Shown here piece by piece: positions 8,456 to 16,158 of a stretch of 64,000 bases of DNA. The notes beneath the pieces are model-generated. The model searched no databases. It saw only the letters and a list, made by a program, of their open reading frames with translations, and was not told where the DNA came from. Position 1 is the first letter of the stretch; every line of letters begins with the position of its first letter. The stretch comes from Hydrotalea sandarakina (GTDB lineage Bacteria > Bacteroidota > Bacteroidia > Chitinophagales > Chitinophagaceae): assembly GCF_003254115.1 (NCBI RefSeq), contig NZ_QKZV01000001.1:465585-529584 (forward strand), given 5' to 3'. A program made the translations under genes and the position numbers.

Positions 8456-9688
8456 TCATATCCAATTTCCATTAATCATAACCTTATCAATTACAGGCGT
8501 ACCAAAATGATAGGGAATATAAGCAACTGACGGTATGGGTTTGGTGAAGATTAAGTTTGCTTTTTTACCAACAGTAATACTACCCAATTCATTTTCAATA
8601 TTCATTGCAAATGCACCATTAATTGTTGCTGCATTAATTGCCTCTTCAGGTAAGAATTCGTTTTGTATACAAGCTAATGCAACTACAAAATTCATATTAC
8701 CACTGGGCGATGAACCGGGATTATAATCTGATGCCAAGGCTAAAGCACAATTCTCATTCAACATGTTTCGAACAGGTGCATATTGCATACGTAAGAAAAA
8801 TGCAGCAGTTGGCAAAATTGTACCTATTGTATTAGAATTGGCTAATGCATGTATGGACTTTTCGTTCATATCTTCTAAGTGGTCAACTGATAGGGCTTTG
8901 TGTTTTACCCCCACTTCTACTCCGCCACTTACAGATAATTGATTGGCATGTATTTTTGCACGCAAACTGTATTTATATGCGGCTTCTAAAATAATTTCCG
9001 TATCTGTTACTGAAAAAAAGTTATGTTCACAAAACACATCTACAAAATCAGCTAATTGTTCTTTAGCTATTATGGGTAACATTTCATTTATAACCAATTC
9101 TATATAACCTTGTTTATTGTTTCTATGCGTTAAGGGAATTGCATGAGCCCCTAAAAATGTTGCTTTTATGGGTATTGGTAATGATGCTTTTAATTGTTGA
9201 ATTACGCGTAGCATTTTTATTTCATCAGCAACAGTTAATCCATACCCGCTTTTAATTTCAATTGCTCCAGTACCTAATTGCATTACTTCTTCAATACGCT
9301 TCTTTGCTGCTTCATAAAGTTGTTGTTCGGAGGTAGCTTGCAAGGCGGCTGCAGAGTTTAAAATTCCGCCTCCTCGTGCTGCAATATCGGCGTAACTTAA
9401 TCCGTGCAGTTTGTCAACAAATTCCTGTTCACGGGTTTTGGCAAAAACAATATGGGTATGGCTATCGCACCAAGTTGGTAAAACAGAAGCATGTTTCGCA
9501 TCATAAACAACATCAAAATGCTTTTCCGGTACATTGTTCATGCTACCCATTTCCTCAATAATACCATTCTTAATTACTAAATAGGCATTTTCAATTGTGG
9601 GTAATTGCTGCATTTGTTTACCCCTAAGCAATTCATTACTTTGCCGAACATTTAATAAGTAGTGTATGTTAGTAACTAATATCAGCAT
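8456..9688 (-). CDS. hutI: Imidazolonepropionase
   Basis: A 410-residue metal-dependent amidohydrolase that hydrolyses imidazolone-5-propionate to N-formimidoyl-glutamate, the third step of histidine degradation. The sequence shows the metal-binding pair in CDSHTHIVFAKTREQEF (about 74-90), HAIPLTHRN (about 186), HANQLS (about 252), the DHLEDM segment (about 275) and the family hallmark SDYNPGSSPSGNMN (about 325-338). Length and motif order fit HutI. HutH and HutU are not in the window, so the upper pathway must be encoded elsewhere if it is complete. It heads a leftward run with the antiporter and the formimidoylglutamase-like gene. The divergent neighbour is the CrtA-like gene at 9774. Confidence 0.93.
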   Translation of the reverse strand: MLILVTNIHYLLNVRQSNELLRGKQMQQLPTIENAYLVIKNGIIEEMGSMNNVPEKHFDVVYDAKHASVLPTWCDSHTHIVFAKTREQEFVDKLHGLSYADIAARGGGILNSAAALQATSEQQLYEAAKKRIEEVMQLGTGAIEIKSGYGLTVADEIKMLRVIQQLKASLPIPIKATFLGAHAIPLTHRNNKQGYIELVINEMLPIIAKEQLADFVDVFCEHNFFSVTDTEIILEAAYKYSLRAKIHANQLSVSGGVEVGVKHKALSVDHLEDMNEKSIHALANSNTIGTILPTAAFFLRMQYAPVRNMLNENCALALASDYNPGSSPSGNMNFVVALACIQNEFLPEEAINAATINGAFAMNIENELGSITVGKKANLIFTKPIPSVAYIPYHFGTPVIDKVMINGNWI

Positions 9689-9773
9689 GTTATATAATTT
9701 ATGATAATTTTTTTAGCATACAATTATACTTTAATAGCAAATACAATCAATAAATGTTATAACCGGCCGGCCT

Positions 9774-10469
9774 ATGATTTGCTTTTTACACATTGTAAGA
9801 TACCCAAAAAAATTTGCTTTTTTCGGTTTACTTTCAATGGCAGTTTTCCGAATACCCTTAAGTTTTAACAAACAAATTCATTTTTATAAATTAATGGGTT
9901 GTGGTAAAAATGGAAGTTTTGATTTGCAAGCCGATTGGCGCCAATGGGCTGTATTAACTGTTTCAAAGCATCAAAACATAGGCAATAAACAGGTAGGAAA
10001 ATTTTTAACGCTTTGGTGGAAAACTTTTCGATGTGAAATACTGCAAATTGCTTTGCAACCTATTGAAGGCCACGGCACTTGGGATGGCAAACTTTGTATG
10101 GGTAAACTTCCGCCAAAATCAGATTATGATGGGCCTATTGCCGTGTTAACACGAGCTACGCTTTTTACAAAAAAAGCCAAACGTTTTTGGCAGCATGTAA
10201 ATAATGTTTCAATGGAGTTGAAGCATTCACCTGGATTAATCTTATCTGTTGGGTTAGGTGAAATTCCCTGGTATCGGGGTGCAACGCTAAGTATATGGAA
10301 ATCAAAAGATGCGATGCGACAATTTGCTTATGCACAGCCATTTCATAAAGAAGTAATTACAAAAACAAGAAAAGAAAACTGGTATAAAGAAGATATGTTT
10401 GTTCGTTTTATACCCATAAAATCAACAGGAACTTTAAAGGGAATTGATCCATTTGAGGGAAAGTTGTAA
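9774..10469 (+). CDS. CrtA-like (spheroidene monooxygenase family) protein
   Basis: A 231-residue protein resembling the spheroidene monooxygenase (CrtA) family, whose founding members oxygenate carotenoids. Recognised features are the N-terminal RYPKKFAFFGLLSM segment, the FYKLMGCGKNGSFD motif, QPIEGHGTWDGK near residue 100, VLTRATLF near 127, and GEIPWYRGATLSIWKS with KTRKENWYKEDMFVRF near the end. CrtA enzymes bind haem; I cannot point to a specific axial ligand. No carotenoid synthesis gene (crtB, crtI, crtY, crtZ) is present in the window, so the substrate here is unknown and need not be a carotenoid. It is divergent from hutI (85 bases). Confidence 0.7.
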   Translation: MICFLHIVRYPKKFAFFGLLSMAVFRIPLSFNKQIHFYKLMGCGKNGSFDLQADWRQWAVLTVSKHQNIGNKQVGKFLTLWWKTFRCEILQIALQPIEGHGTWDGKLCMGKLPPKSDYDGPIAVLTRATLFTKKAKRFWQHVNNVSMELKHSPGLILSVGLGEIPWYRGATLSIWKSKDAMRQFAYAQPFHKEVITKTRKENWYKEDMFVRFIPIKSTGTLKGIDPFEGKL

Positions 10470-10689
10470 ATTGCGCACAAATGGTTATACATAATTACAC
10501 TATACTACCCTATTTGCTGCACTTTGCATGGATGTATCGTGGGTTAAACCCAATGCCCGATCATTAGCTTGGTTTCACCTGTATTTTACTAAAATTATTC
10601 TTTTAGTTTTTTTCTTTTTTAAATTAATTTCTTTTGTTGCTATTATAAAAGCGCAACAACTATTATTATTCATATTAAACTATTTATAT

Positions 10690-12135
10690 ATGCAAAATCA
10701 TAATGCTTTATTTGTTAACTCTGAAATTGGCACTTTAAAACGATTATTGGTACATAGCCCTGACAGCGGATTGGGAAAAGTAGTGCCCTCTAAAGCTCAA
10801 GATTGGTTATTTGAAGATATTGTTCACTTAAATACAATTCGAAAAGAAGAGTATGATTATTATACTAAAATTCTTCTACTGTTTTTAGATCCGGAAAAAG
10901 TAAAAAATAAAATTCCGGCCATTGATGCAGAAGAAAATAACCGAAACTTTTATAAGCCGGAACATCCTGACTTTTTTCGCTCTGATAAAGTTATTGAGCT
11001 GGAGTGGTTGTTAGCTGAAATTTTAATGAATGATTCAATAAAACACAGCTTGGTTGCTTCCGTTTGCGCAATAGAAGGTTGTACGTTTAATACACAAAAT
11101 ACATTGATGCAATATGATGCCGCTTCACTTGCCAAAACATTTATAAGCGGGGCCGCTAAAAACAAAGAAATGCTGTTCGCACCAATTCCTAATTTTATTT
11201 TTACACGCGATATTGGCATAACTATAAAAGATCATGTATTATTGAATAAGCCTGCGAAAAAAGCACGTACACGTGAAGCATTATTAGCTAAATACATATT
11301 TTTTAATCACCCATTTTTTAAAGATTATCGCAACAACATCATAGAGTTAACAGATTCCTATCAAAATTTACTATTACCCAAAGAAGAGGATGAACGTAAA
11401 ATTACTTTGGAGGGTGGCGATATTATGGTTATCAGCAACAATCATTTATTGGTGGGTGTAAGTGAACGTACATCGGCTGAAGCTGCTGCAAGAATTACAC
11501 ACACTGTTTTTGAAAAAAACTTAATGGAAAAAGTTACCATTATTAAAATTCCCAAAAAACGTGATTACATGCATATTGATACCGTTTTTACACAGGTAAA
11601 ACGAAATGTTTGGGTGATGTTGGGTAATTTTTCAAAAAAAGCAGTTTTGCATGAAGATGAAGACATGATTGAAAGAACATTAGAATTAAAAAAAGAAGAG
11701 AAAATAAAAATTAAACAATTCAAAAAATCCGATCCCAATAATAGCACACACTTTGATAGTTTGGAAGAATTATTGATAGACATAAGTAAAACCGATTTTC
11801 ATTGCAAAGAAGAGGACATTAAGATTATTTTTTCAGGGAACAATGAATTTCCATACAGTGCCAGAGAACAATGGACTGACTCGTGCAATTTATTAGCCCT
11901 AAAAGAAGGTGTTGTTTTAGGATATGATAGAAATGACAAAACAGCTGAAGCATTTAAAACCGCGGGTTTCAATGTAATTCATGCTAAAGAATTAATACCT
12001 AAACTGGTTGCCGGTGAAATAAAAGTTTCTGATATTAATGACACTTTAATTCTAATGCCATCAGCCGAATTATCACGAGCCAGAGGAGGATTTCATTGTA
12101 TGAGTATGCCCTTGTTACGCGAACAAATAAATTAA
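10690..12135 (+). CDS. Arginine deiminase-like amidinohydrolase
   Basis: A 481-residue member of the guanidine-group-modifying (pentein) superfamily, most like arginine deiminase, which converts arginine to citrulline and ammonia. Visible active-site elements are NFIFTRDIG (Asp, about 179), LEGGDIMV (about 252), HIDTVFTQV (catalytic His with Asp, about 295) and the C-terminal ARGGFHCMSMPL carrying the nucleophilic Cys (about 472). The N-terminal motif LKRLLVHSPDSGLGKV is typical. The protein is about 70 residues longer than classical ArcA, with a Lys/Glu-rich insertion about 320-370. The frame is open upstream to 10528, but the extension is hydrophobic, low-complexity and begins with no family similarity, so the ATG at 10690 is chosen. 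The CtlX-like gene follows after 7 bases and is surely co-transcribed. Confidence 0.85.
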   Translation: MQNHNALFVNSEIGTLKRLLVHSPDSGLGKVVPSKAQDWLFEDIVHLNTIRKEEYDYYTKILLLFLDPEKVKNKIPAIDAEENNRNFYKPEHPDFFRSDKVIELEWLLAEILMNDSIKHSLVASVCAIEGCTFNTQNTLMQYDAASLAKTFISGAAKNKEMLFAPIPNFIFTRDIGITIKDHVLLNKPAKKARTREALLAKYIFFNHPFFKDYRNNIIELTDSYQNLLLPKEEDERKITLEGGDIMVISNNHLLVGVSERTSAEAAARITHTVFEKNLMEKVTIIKIPKKRDYMHIDTVFTQVKRNVWVMLGNFSKKAVLHEDEDMIERTLELKKEEKIKIKQFKKSDPNNSTHFDSLEELLIDISKTDFHCKEEDIKIIFSGNNEFPYSAREQWTDSCNLLALKEGVVLGYDRNDKTAEAFKTAGFNVIHAKELIPKLVAGEIKVSDINDTLILMPSAELSRARGGFHCMSMPLLREQIN

Positions 12136-12142
12136 TTGAACT

Positions 12143-13057
12143 ATGCAAAATACGAATCATCTTTTAATGATAAAACCTGTTCGTTTTACATTTAATGAAC
12201 AAACAGCTGTGAATAATGCTTTTCAACAAAAAGAAGCGGATAGCGCAGTTGCCATAAGAGCTGCTAATGAGTTTAATCATTTCGCTGAAAAACTTATACA
12301 GCATGGTATTGATGTTACCATTGTAGAAGATACACCTGAACCGCATACACCCGATTCAATATTCCCCAATAATTGGATCTCTTTTCATAGCAATGGTACA
12401 ATTGTATTATACCCCATGTTTGCACCTAACAGACGATTGGAAAGGAAGCCGGGGGTTTTACATGCAATCAGTAAAAAATTTAGTATCCGGCATCAAATAG
12501 ATTTATCCTACTTAGAAAATCATCATCAATTTTTAGAAGGAACTGGTAGTATGGTATTAGATCGTGAGCATAAAATTGCTTATGCCTGTTTATCACCCCG
12601 AACAAACGAACATGCTTTAAAAATTTTTAGTGAAAAAATGGGATATTCCATTCTAGAATTTCATGCAAACGACAAAAATAATATGCCCATTTATCATACC
12701 AACGTTATGATGTGCGTAGCAGATAAGTATGTTGTAATTTGTTTAGATAGTATTACCAATAACGATGAAAGAAAAAAAGTTGAAGAAGTTATTCAACAAA
12801 CCGGTAAAAAAATTATTCCAATTAGTTTTGAACAAATGGAACATTTTGCAGGCAACATGTTACAGGTAATGAATGAAAAAGGGAATAAATTTCTAGTAAT
12901 GTCAAGCCAGGCTTATGAAAGTTTAACTAAAGAGCAAATTGAAGAACTCAATTCATTTAATACTATTATTCACTCCAATATCAATACAATCGAAAAAAAT
13001 GGTGGGGGAAGTGCAAGATGTATGTTGGCAGAAGTTTTTTTGCCTTTAAAAAACTAA
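12143..13057 (+). CDS. ctlX: CtlX-type amidinohydrolase (citrulline hydrolase-like)
   Basis: A 304-residue pentein-fold hydrolase. It begins with a segment characteristic of the citrulline-utilisation hydrolase CtlX group and related dimethylarginine hydrolases (LLMIKPVRFTFNEQTAVNN). Active-site motifs are TPDSIFPNNWIS (about 71), FLEGTGSMVLDREH (about 132), YHTNVMMCV (His, about 191) and GGGSARCMLAEV with the nucleophilic Cys near the end (about 293). CtlX proteins hydrolyse citrulline to ornithine. With the upstream arginine deiminase, 7 bases away, this would give an arginine-to-ornithine route without ornithine transcarbamylase. The alternative is dimethylarginine hydrolysis. Convergent with the CHAD gene, separated by 4 bases. 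Confidence 0.8.
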   Translation: MQNTNHLLMIKPVRFTFNEQTAVNNAFQQKEADSAVAIRAANEFNHFAEKLIQHGIDVTIVEDTPEPHTPDSIFPNNWISFHSNGTIVLYPMFAPNRRLERKPGVLHAISKKFSIRHQIDLSYLENHHQFLEGTGSMVLDREHKIAYACLSPRTNEHALKIFSEKMGYSILEFHANDKNNMPIYHTNVMMCVADKYVVICLDSITNNDERKKVEEVIQQTGKKIIPISFEQMEHFAGNMLQVMNEKGNKFLVMSSQAYESLTKEQIEELNSFNTIIHSNINTIEKNGGGSARCMLAEVFLPLKN

Positions 13058-13061
13058 TTTT

Positions 13062-13859
13062 TTATTTACCAGTTGAAACCGGCATCTGCTGTTGTAGCAG
13101 GTGCCTTACTTGTTTTTCGCGCTGTTGTAAGTTACTATATAAAACTAATTGCGCTGCACTTAAATGTTGTTGCAAATCTTTATCAATATTTTTTTGGGCT
13201 TGAATGGCTGCAAAATAATCTTCAATAATTATCAAATCATGCCAATTACCAATAGCTTCTTGTAAATGATTAAAATAAGCAAAGTTTACTTCCTCCATTT
13301 CATCGCTTTCTGAATTAACCCATCGAATAGCATTCATCCATCGCTTTATTTTTTTTCTGTAATCGTGCCATTCTTCAATAGCTATATTTTTTCTTAATTG
13401 TTCTAACAACTCAACTTTTAATTTCTGCATATACTGTTCAGGCAATAATGCATTGGTTTCTTCCACCAAGGGTCCGCATACATCAATTACCTTTTGCAAG
13501 GTATGTTTATGTTTAGGAATGTGTTGCAAAAAAATATGCTGTGCATAAATTATTGATCCTTCTAAACCTAAAATGGTTTCCAATTCCGGCATTTTACTTT
13601 GTTGCAGCCATTGCTGTAACAATTGCATTTCACGTAAAGTTCCCGCTTCATCGAATATAGATTCTATTAATTTAATGGCTTTTTTAATTCGATGTTTGGG
13701 ATAAACTGTTTTTAAAAAATGAATAATTGTCCTAAATTTTTTCAATTCTATTCTTAAATCATGTAAAGCTGTATGGCTTGAAGTCAATTCTACCTCATAT
13801 AAGTTATTAAACAAATTTTTTACCCTTAGCGCATAGTATTTTTGAAAAGGGGAAGCCAT
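13062..13859 (-). CDS. CHAD domain protein
   Basis: A 265-residue all-helical protein of the CHAD family (conserved histidine alpha-helical domain). Conserved charged residues sit at regular helix spacing: HDLRIELKKFRTIIHFL at about 32-48, the REMQLLQQWL segment near 77, and WHDYRKKIKRWMNAIRW at about 160-176. CHAD domains bind inorganic polyphosphate; in other bacteria they occur with CYTH triphosphatases or at polyphosphate granules. No CYTH or polyphosphate kinase gene is in the window. It is a single gene, its 3' end 4 bases from the end of ctlX, so the two transcripts must meet there. Confidence 0.85.
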   Translation of the reverse strand: MASPFQKYYALRVKNLFNNLYEVELTSSHTALHDLRIELKKFRTIIHFLKTVYPKHRIKKAIKLIESIFDEAGTLREMQLLQQWLQQSKMPELETILGLEGSIIYAQHIFLQHIPKHKHTLQKVIDVCGPLVEETNALLPEQYMQKLKVELLEQLRKNIAIEEWHDYRKKIKRWMNAIRWVNSESDEMEEVNFAYFNHLQEAIGNWHDLIIIEDYFAAIQAQKNIDKDLQQHLSAAQLVLYSNLQQREKQVRHLLQQQMPVSTGK

Positions 13860-13960
13860 AAAACTTAATTTTTCGCTATTAAGTAAATGTTCACATTACA
13901 ATTTACAAAATTGTATTAAATATACCTATTTTATTGTCGGAAATGAAGAAATATTAATAT

Positions 13961-14857
13961 TTATTTAGCACCAATAAATATAAGTTTCAAAGCTTTTGAA
14001 AAATCGGTGGGTTCAAATTGAAACAATCTTTGGGCTTTTTGAATATTTAATCCACCTTTTTTTGTACGCATAACAGGTTCTTTAAAATTTTCACCGGTTA
14101 CTGGTGTAACAAGTGTATTGGGCATTTTCAGTAATTCCAACATTTTTAAAACCATTTGATATGGAGTTAAATAATTACTGCCTGAAATGTGAAAAATGCC
14201 TGTAATATTTTCTTGAATAATGTTATGCACAGCTAAACAAAGGTCATTGATATAGGTTGGAGTTCGAAACTGGTCGTTAACAATGTTAACAGGCTGTCCT
14301 TTTTGCACTTGTTGCAAAATAGTGTGTAGAAAATCTTTTCGTACATCATTTATTGAGCTTCCATAAATAAAACTGGGTCGAATAATTGAATAGGGCAATC
14401 CGCTTTCCATAACAATTTGTTCAGCCATTAATTTGGTAGTGCCGTAAAAATTAAGTGGATTTTTAGGGTCATCCTCACAATGCGGTCCACCTTCTCCAAA
14501 CACAAAATCAGTAGAAATATAAATGAAGTGTACAGCATGTGATAATTTTTGGGCAGCTTGTAATAACCTATCAGTTCCCGAAACATTCACCTCTATGGCA
14601 TATTCACGATTAATATGACATTCATCGGGTTTGCTCAATGCCGCAGCATGCAGAATAATTGTGGGAGAATACCATTGTATAGTTTCATTGATTTTGGTAG
14701 TATCTGTTATATTCATCATCCTATAATTGATGGAATTATAAGAATGAATGGATGTTGGCCTGCTTCCGGTTGCCAAAAAATCAATATTCTTATTCAAAAA
14801 ATATTGCACCAAATGTGATCCAACAAAGCCATTTGAACCGGTAATGAGAATTTTCAT
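13961..14857 (-). CDS. SDR-family NAD(P)-dependent reductase (RmlD-like)
   Basis: A 298-residue extended short-chain dehydrogenase, closest in pattern to dTDP-4-dehydrorhamnose reductases (RmlD). It shows the N-terminal Rossmann motif ILITGSNGFVGSHL, the HAAALSKPDEC segment near residue 75, ISTDFVFGEGG near 110, and the catalytic YGTTK motif (Tyr and Lys) near 130. No other rhamnose-pathway gene (rmlA, rmlB, rmlC) is adjacent, so the substrate is uncertain. An in-frame TTG lies 15 bases upstream (14872), but the ATG at 14857 places the Rossmann motif at the normal distance from the start. It stands alone, divergent from pfkA across a 283-base gap. Confidence 0.85.
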   Translation of the reverse strand: MKILITGSNGFVGSHLVQYFLNKNIDFLATGSRPTSIHSYNSINYRMMNITDTTKINETIQWYSPTIILHAAALSKPDECHINREYAIEVNVSGTDRLLQAAQKLSHAVHFIYISTDFVFGEGGPHCEDDPKNPLNFYGTTKLMAEQIVMESGLPYSIIRPSFIYGSSINDVRKDFLHTILQQVQKGQPVNIVNDQFRTPTYINDLCLAVHNIIQENITGIFHISGSNYLTPYQMVLKMLELLKMPNTLVTPVTGENFKEPVMRTKKGGLNIQKAQRLFQFEPTDFSKALKLIFIGAK

Positions 14858-15035
14858 AATGCTTTTTTTCAAATAAAACGCTGTTAAGTTGTACTGTAAA
14901 ATAAGTTTAAAAAAATGGTTTTAAGTAAAGCATATTTTTTTGACAAAAATCAACTATCCCTGCTATTAAGCCCCCAATTGAAACAAATAAAGTTGGCCAA
15001 TATGAAACATAAATTAAACCTTTATCGGTTCGATG

Positions 15036-15063
15036 TTGGTATGCCGCTAATTACTTACTTTTG
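15036..15063 (+). promoter_or_regulatory. Probable pfkA promoter
   Basis: TTG at 15036-15038 and TACTTTTG at 15056-15063 match the Bacteroidetes -33/-7 pattern (TTTG, 17-23 bases, TAnnTTTG) with a 17-base spacer. A transcript starting about 6 bases downstream would carry a leader of about 70 bases containing a 17-codon reading frame (15073-15126) before pfkA. The rest of the 14858-15140 gap is AT-rich, and I see nothing else in it. Confidence 0.6.
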
Positions 15064-15140
15064 CATCTTCAAATGAAAAAGCATTGTGCTTTAAAAATTA
15101 TTAAAAAAATCATACTTAGACGATAATTTTTCAATTTAAA

Positions 15141-16130
15141 ATGACAGAGAAGAAAAAAGTTACAAAAATTGGTGTATTAACTTCCGGTGGTGATGCCCCC
15201 GGTATGAATGCTGCCATTAGAGCAGTAGTTAGAACCGGCATTTATTATGGATTGGAGGTTTTTGGTATTATGCGGGGTTATAATGGAATGTTGGAAGATG
15301 ACATTATACCCATGAATAGCAGAAGTGTTGCAAACATTATACAACGTGGTGGTACTATTTTAAAAACTGCCCGCAGTAAAGATTTTTTTGAAACGGAAGG
15401 CAGAAAAAAAGCCTATGCCAACTTAAAAAAATATGGCATTGATGGATTGGTAATTATTGGTGGTGATGGTAGTTTTAGAGGAGCACAAAAATTTGCCAAT
15501 GAATTTGATATTCCCTGTATTGGCATACCCGGTACTATTGATAAAGATATGGCGGGTACAGATTATACAATTGGTTTTGATACTGCTGTGAATACTGCAG
15601 TGGAAGCAATTGATAAAATTCGCGATACAATGGATGCACATGACCGTTTATTTATTGTTGAAGTAATGGGTCGTGATGCGGGTTACATTGCTTTGCACAG
15701 TGGTATTGCAACGGGTGCTGAAAATATTCTAATACCTGAAACAAAAACAGATATTGAAGCCCTCATTCATTCTTTAACAGAAAAAGAAAAAAGAAAAAAA
15801 CTGGTTAACTTAATAGTTGTAGCTGAAGGTGAAGAATTTGGCGGTGCTGAAGAAATTGCAAAAGTGATTAAGGAGCGTGTGCCCAATGCCGATACTCGGG
15901 TATGTATTTTAGGACATATTCAACGAGGCGGGGCGCCCAGCTGTCATGATCGTTTAGTTGCCAGCCATATGGGTTATTATGCGGTTGAAAGTTTACTGAT
16001 TGGCCGTCATAATGTAATGGTTGGTGTAATAAATAATAAAATACATTATACTCCTTTAGATATGGCCGTTAAAGAACGGCAAGCCATTGGCCAGGAATGG
16101 ATGAAAATTGTAAAAATTCTGGCATCATAA
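15141..16130 (+). CDS. pfkA: 6-phosphofructokinase
   Basis: A 329-residue ATP-dependent phosphofructokinase that phosphorylates fructose 6-phosphate in glycolysis. It carries GVLTSGGDAPGMNAAIRAV near the start, the GGDGSFRGAQKF motif (about 108) and PGTIDKDMAGTDYTIGFDTA (about 130-149), with the catalytic Asp of TID. The GGDG and PGT combination is that of ATP-using enzymes rather than pyrophosphate-using ones. The usual Asn of TIDND is Lys here, a neutral lineage difference as far as I can tell. MGRDAGYIAL and HIQRGGAPSCHDR (late substrate-binding motif) are also present. Pyruvate kinase follows after 28 bases and they probably form one operon. Confidence 0.96.
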   Translation: MTEKKKVTKIGVLTSGGDAPGMNAAIRAVVRTGIYYGLEVFGIMRGYNGMLEDDIIPMNSRSVANIIQRGGTILKTARSKDFFETEGRKKAYANLKKYGIDGLVIIGGDGSFRGAQKFANEFDIPCIGIPGTIDKDMAGTDYTIGFDTAVNTAVEAIDKIRDTMDAHDRLFIVEVMGRDAGYIALHSGIATGAENILIPETKTDIEALIHSLTEKEKRKKLVNLIVVAEGEEFGGAEEIAKVIKERVPNADTRVCILGHIQRGGAPSCHDRLVASHMGYYAVESLLIGRHNVMVGVINNKIHYTPLDMAVKERQAIGQEWMKIVKILAS

Positions 16131-16158
16131 AATTTAGCTAAGCAAACAAACCTACCAT

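Noticed and set aside
10528-10689. 54-residue hydrophobic N-terminal extension of arginine deiminase
   Set aside because: It looks like a membrane segment but is chance reading of AT-rich DNA. The conserved deiminase N-terminus starts at the ATG at 10690 and the enzyme is cytoplasmic.
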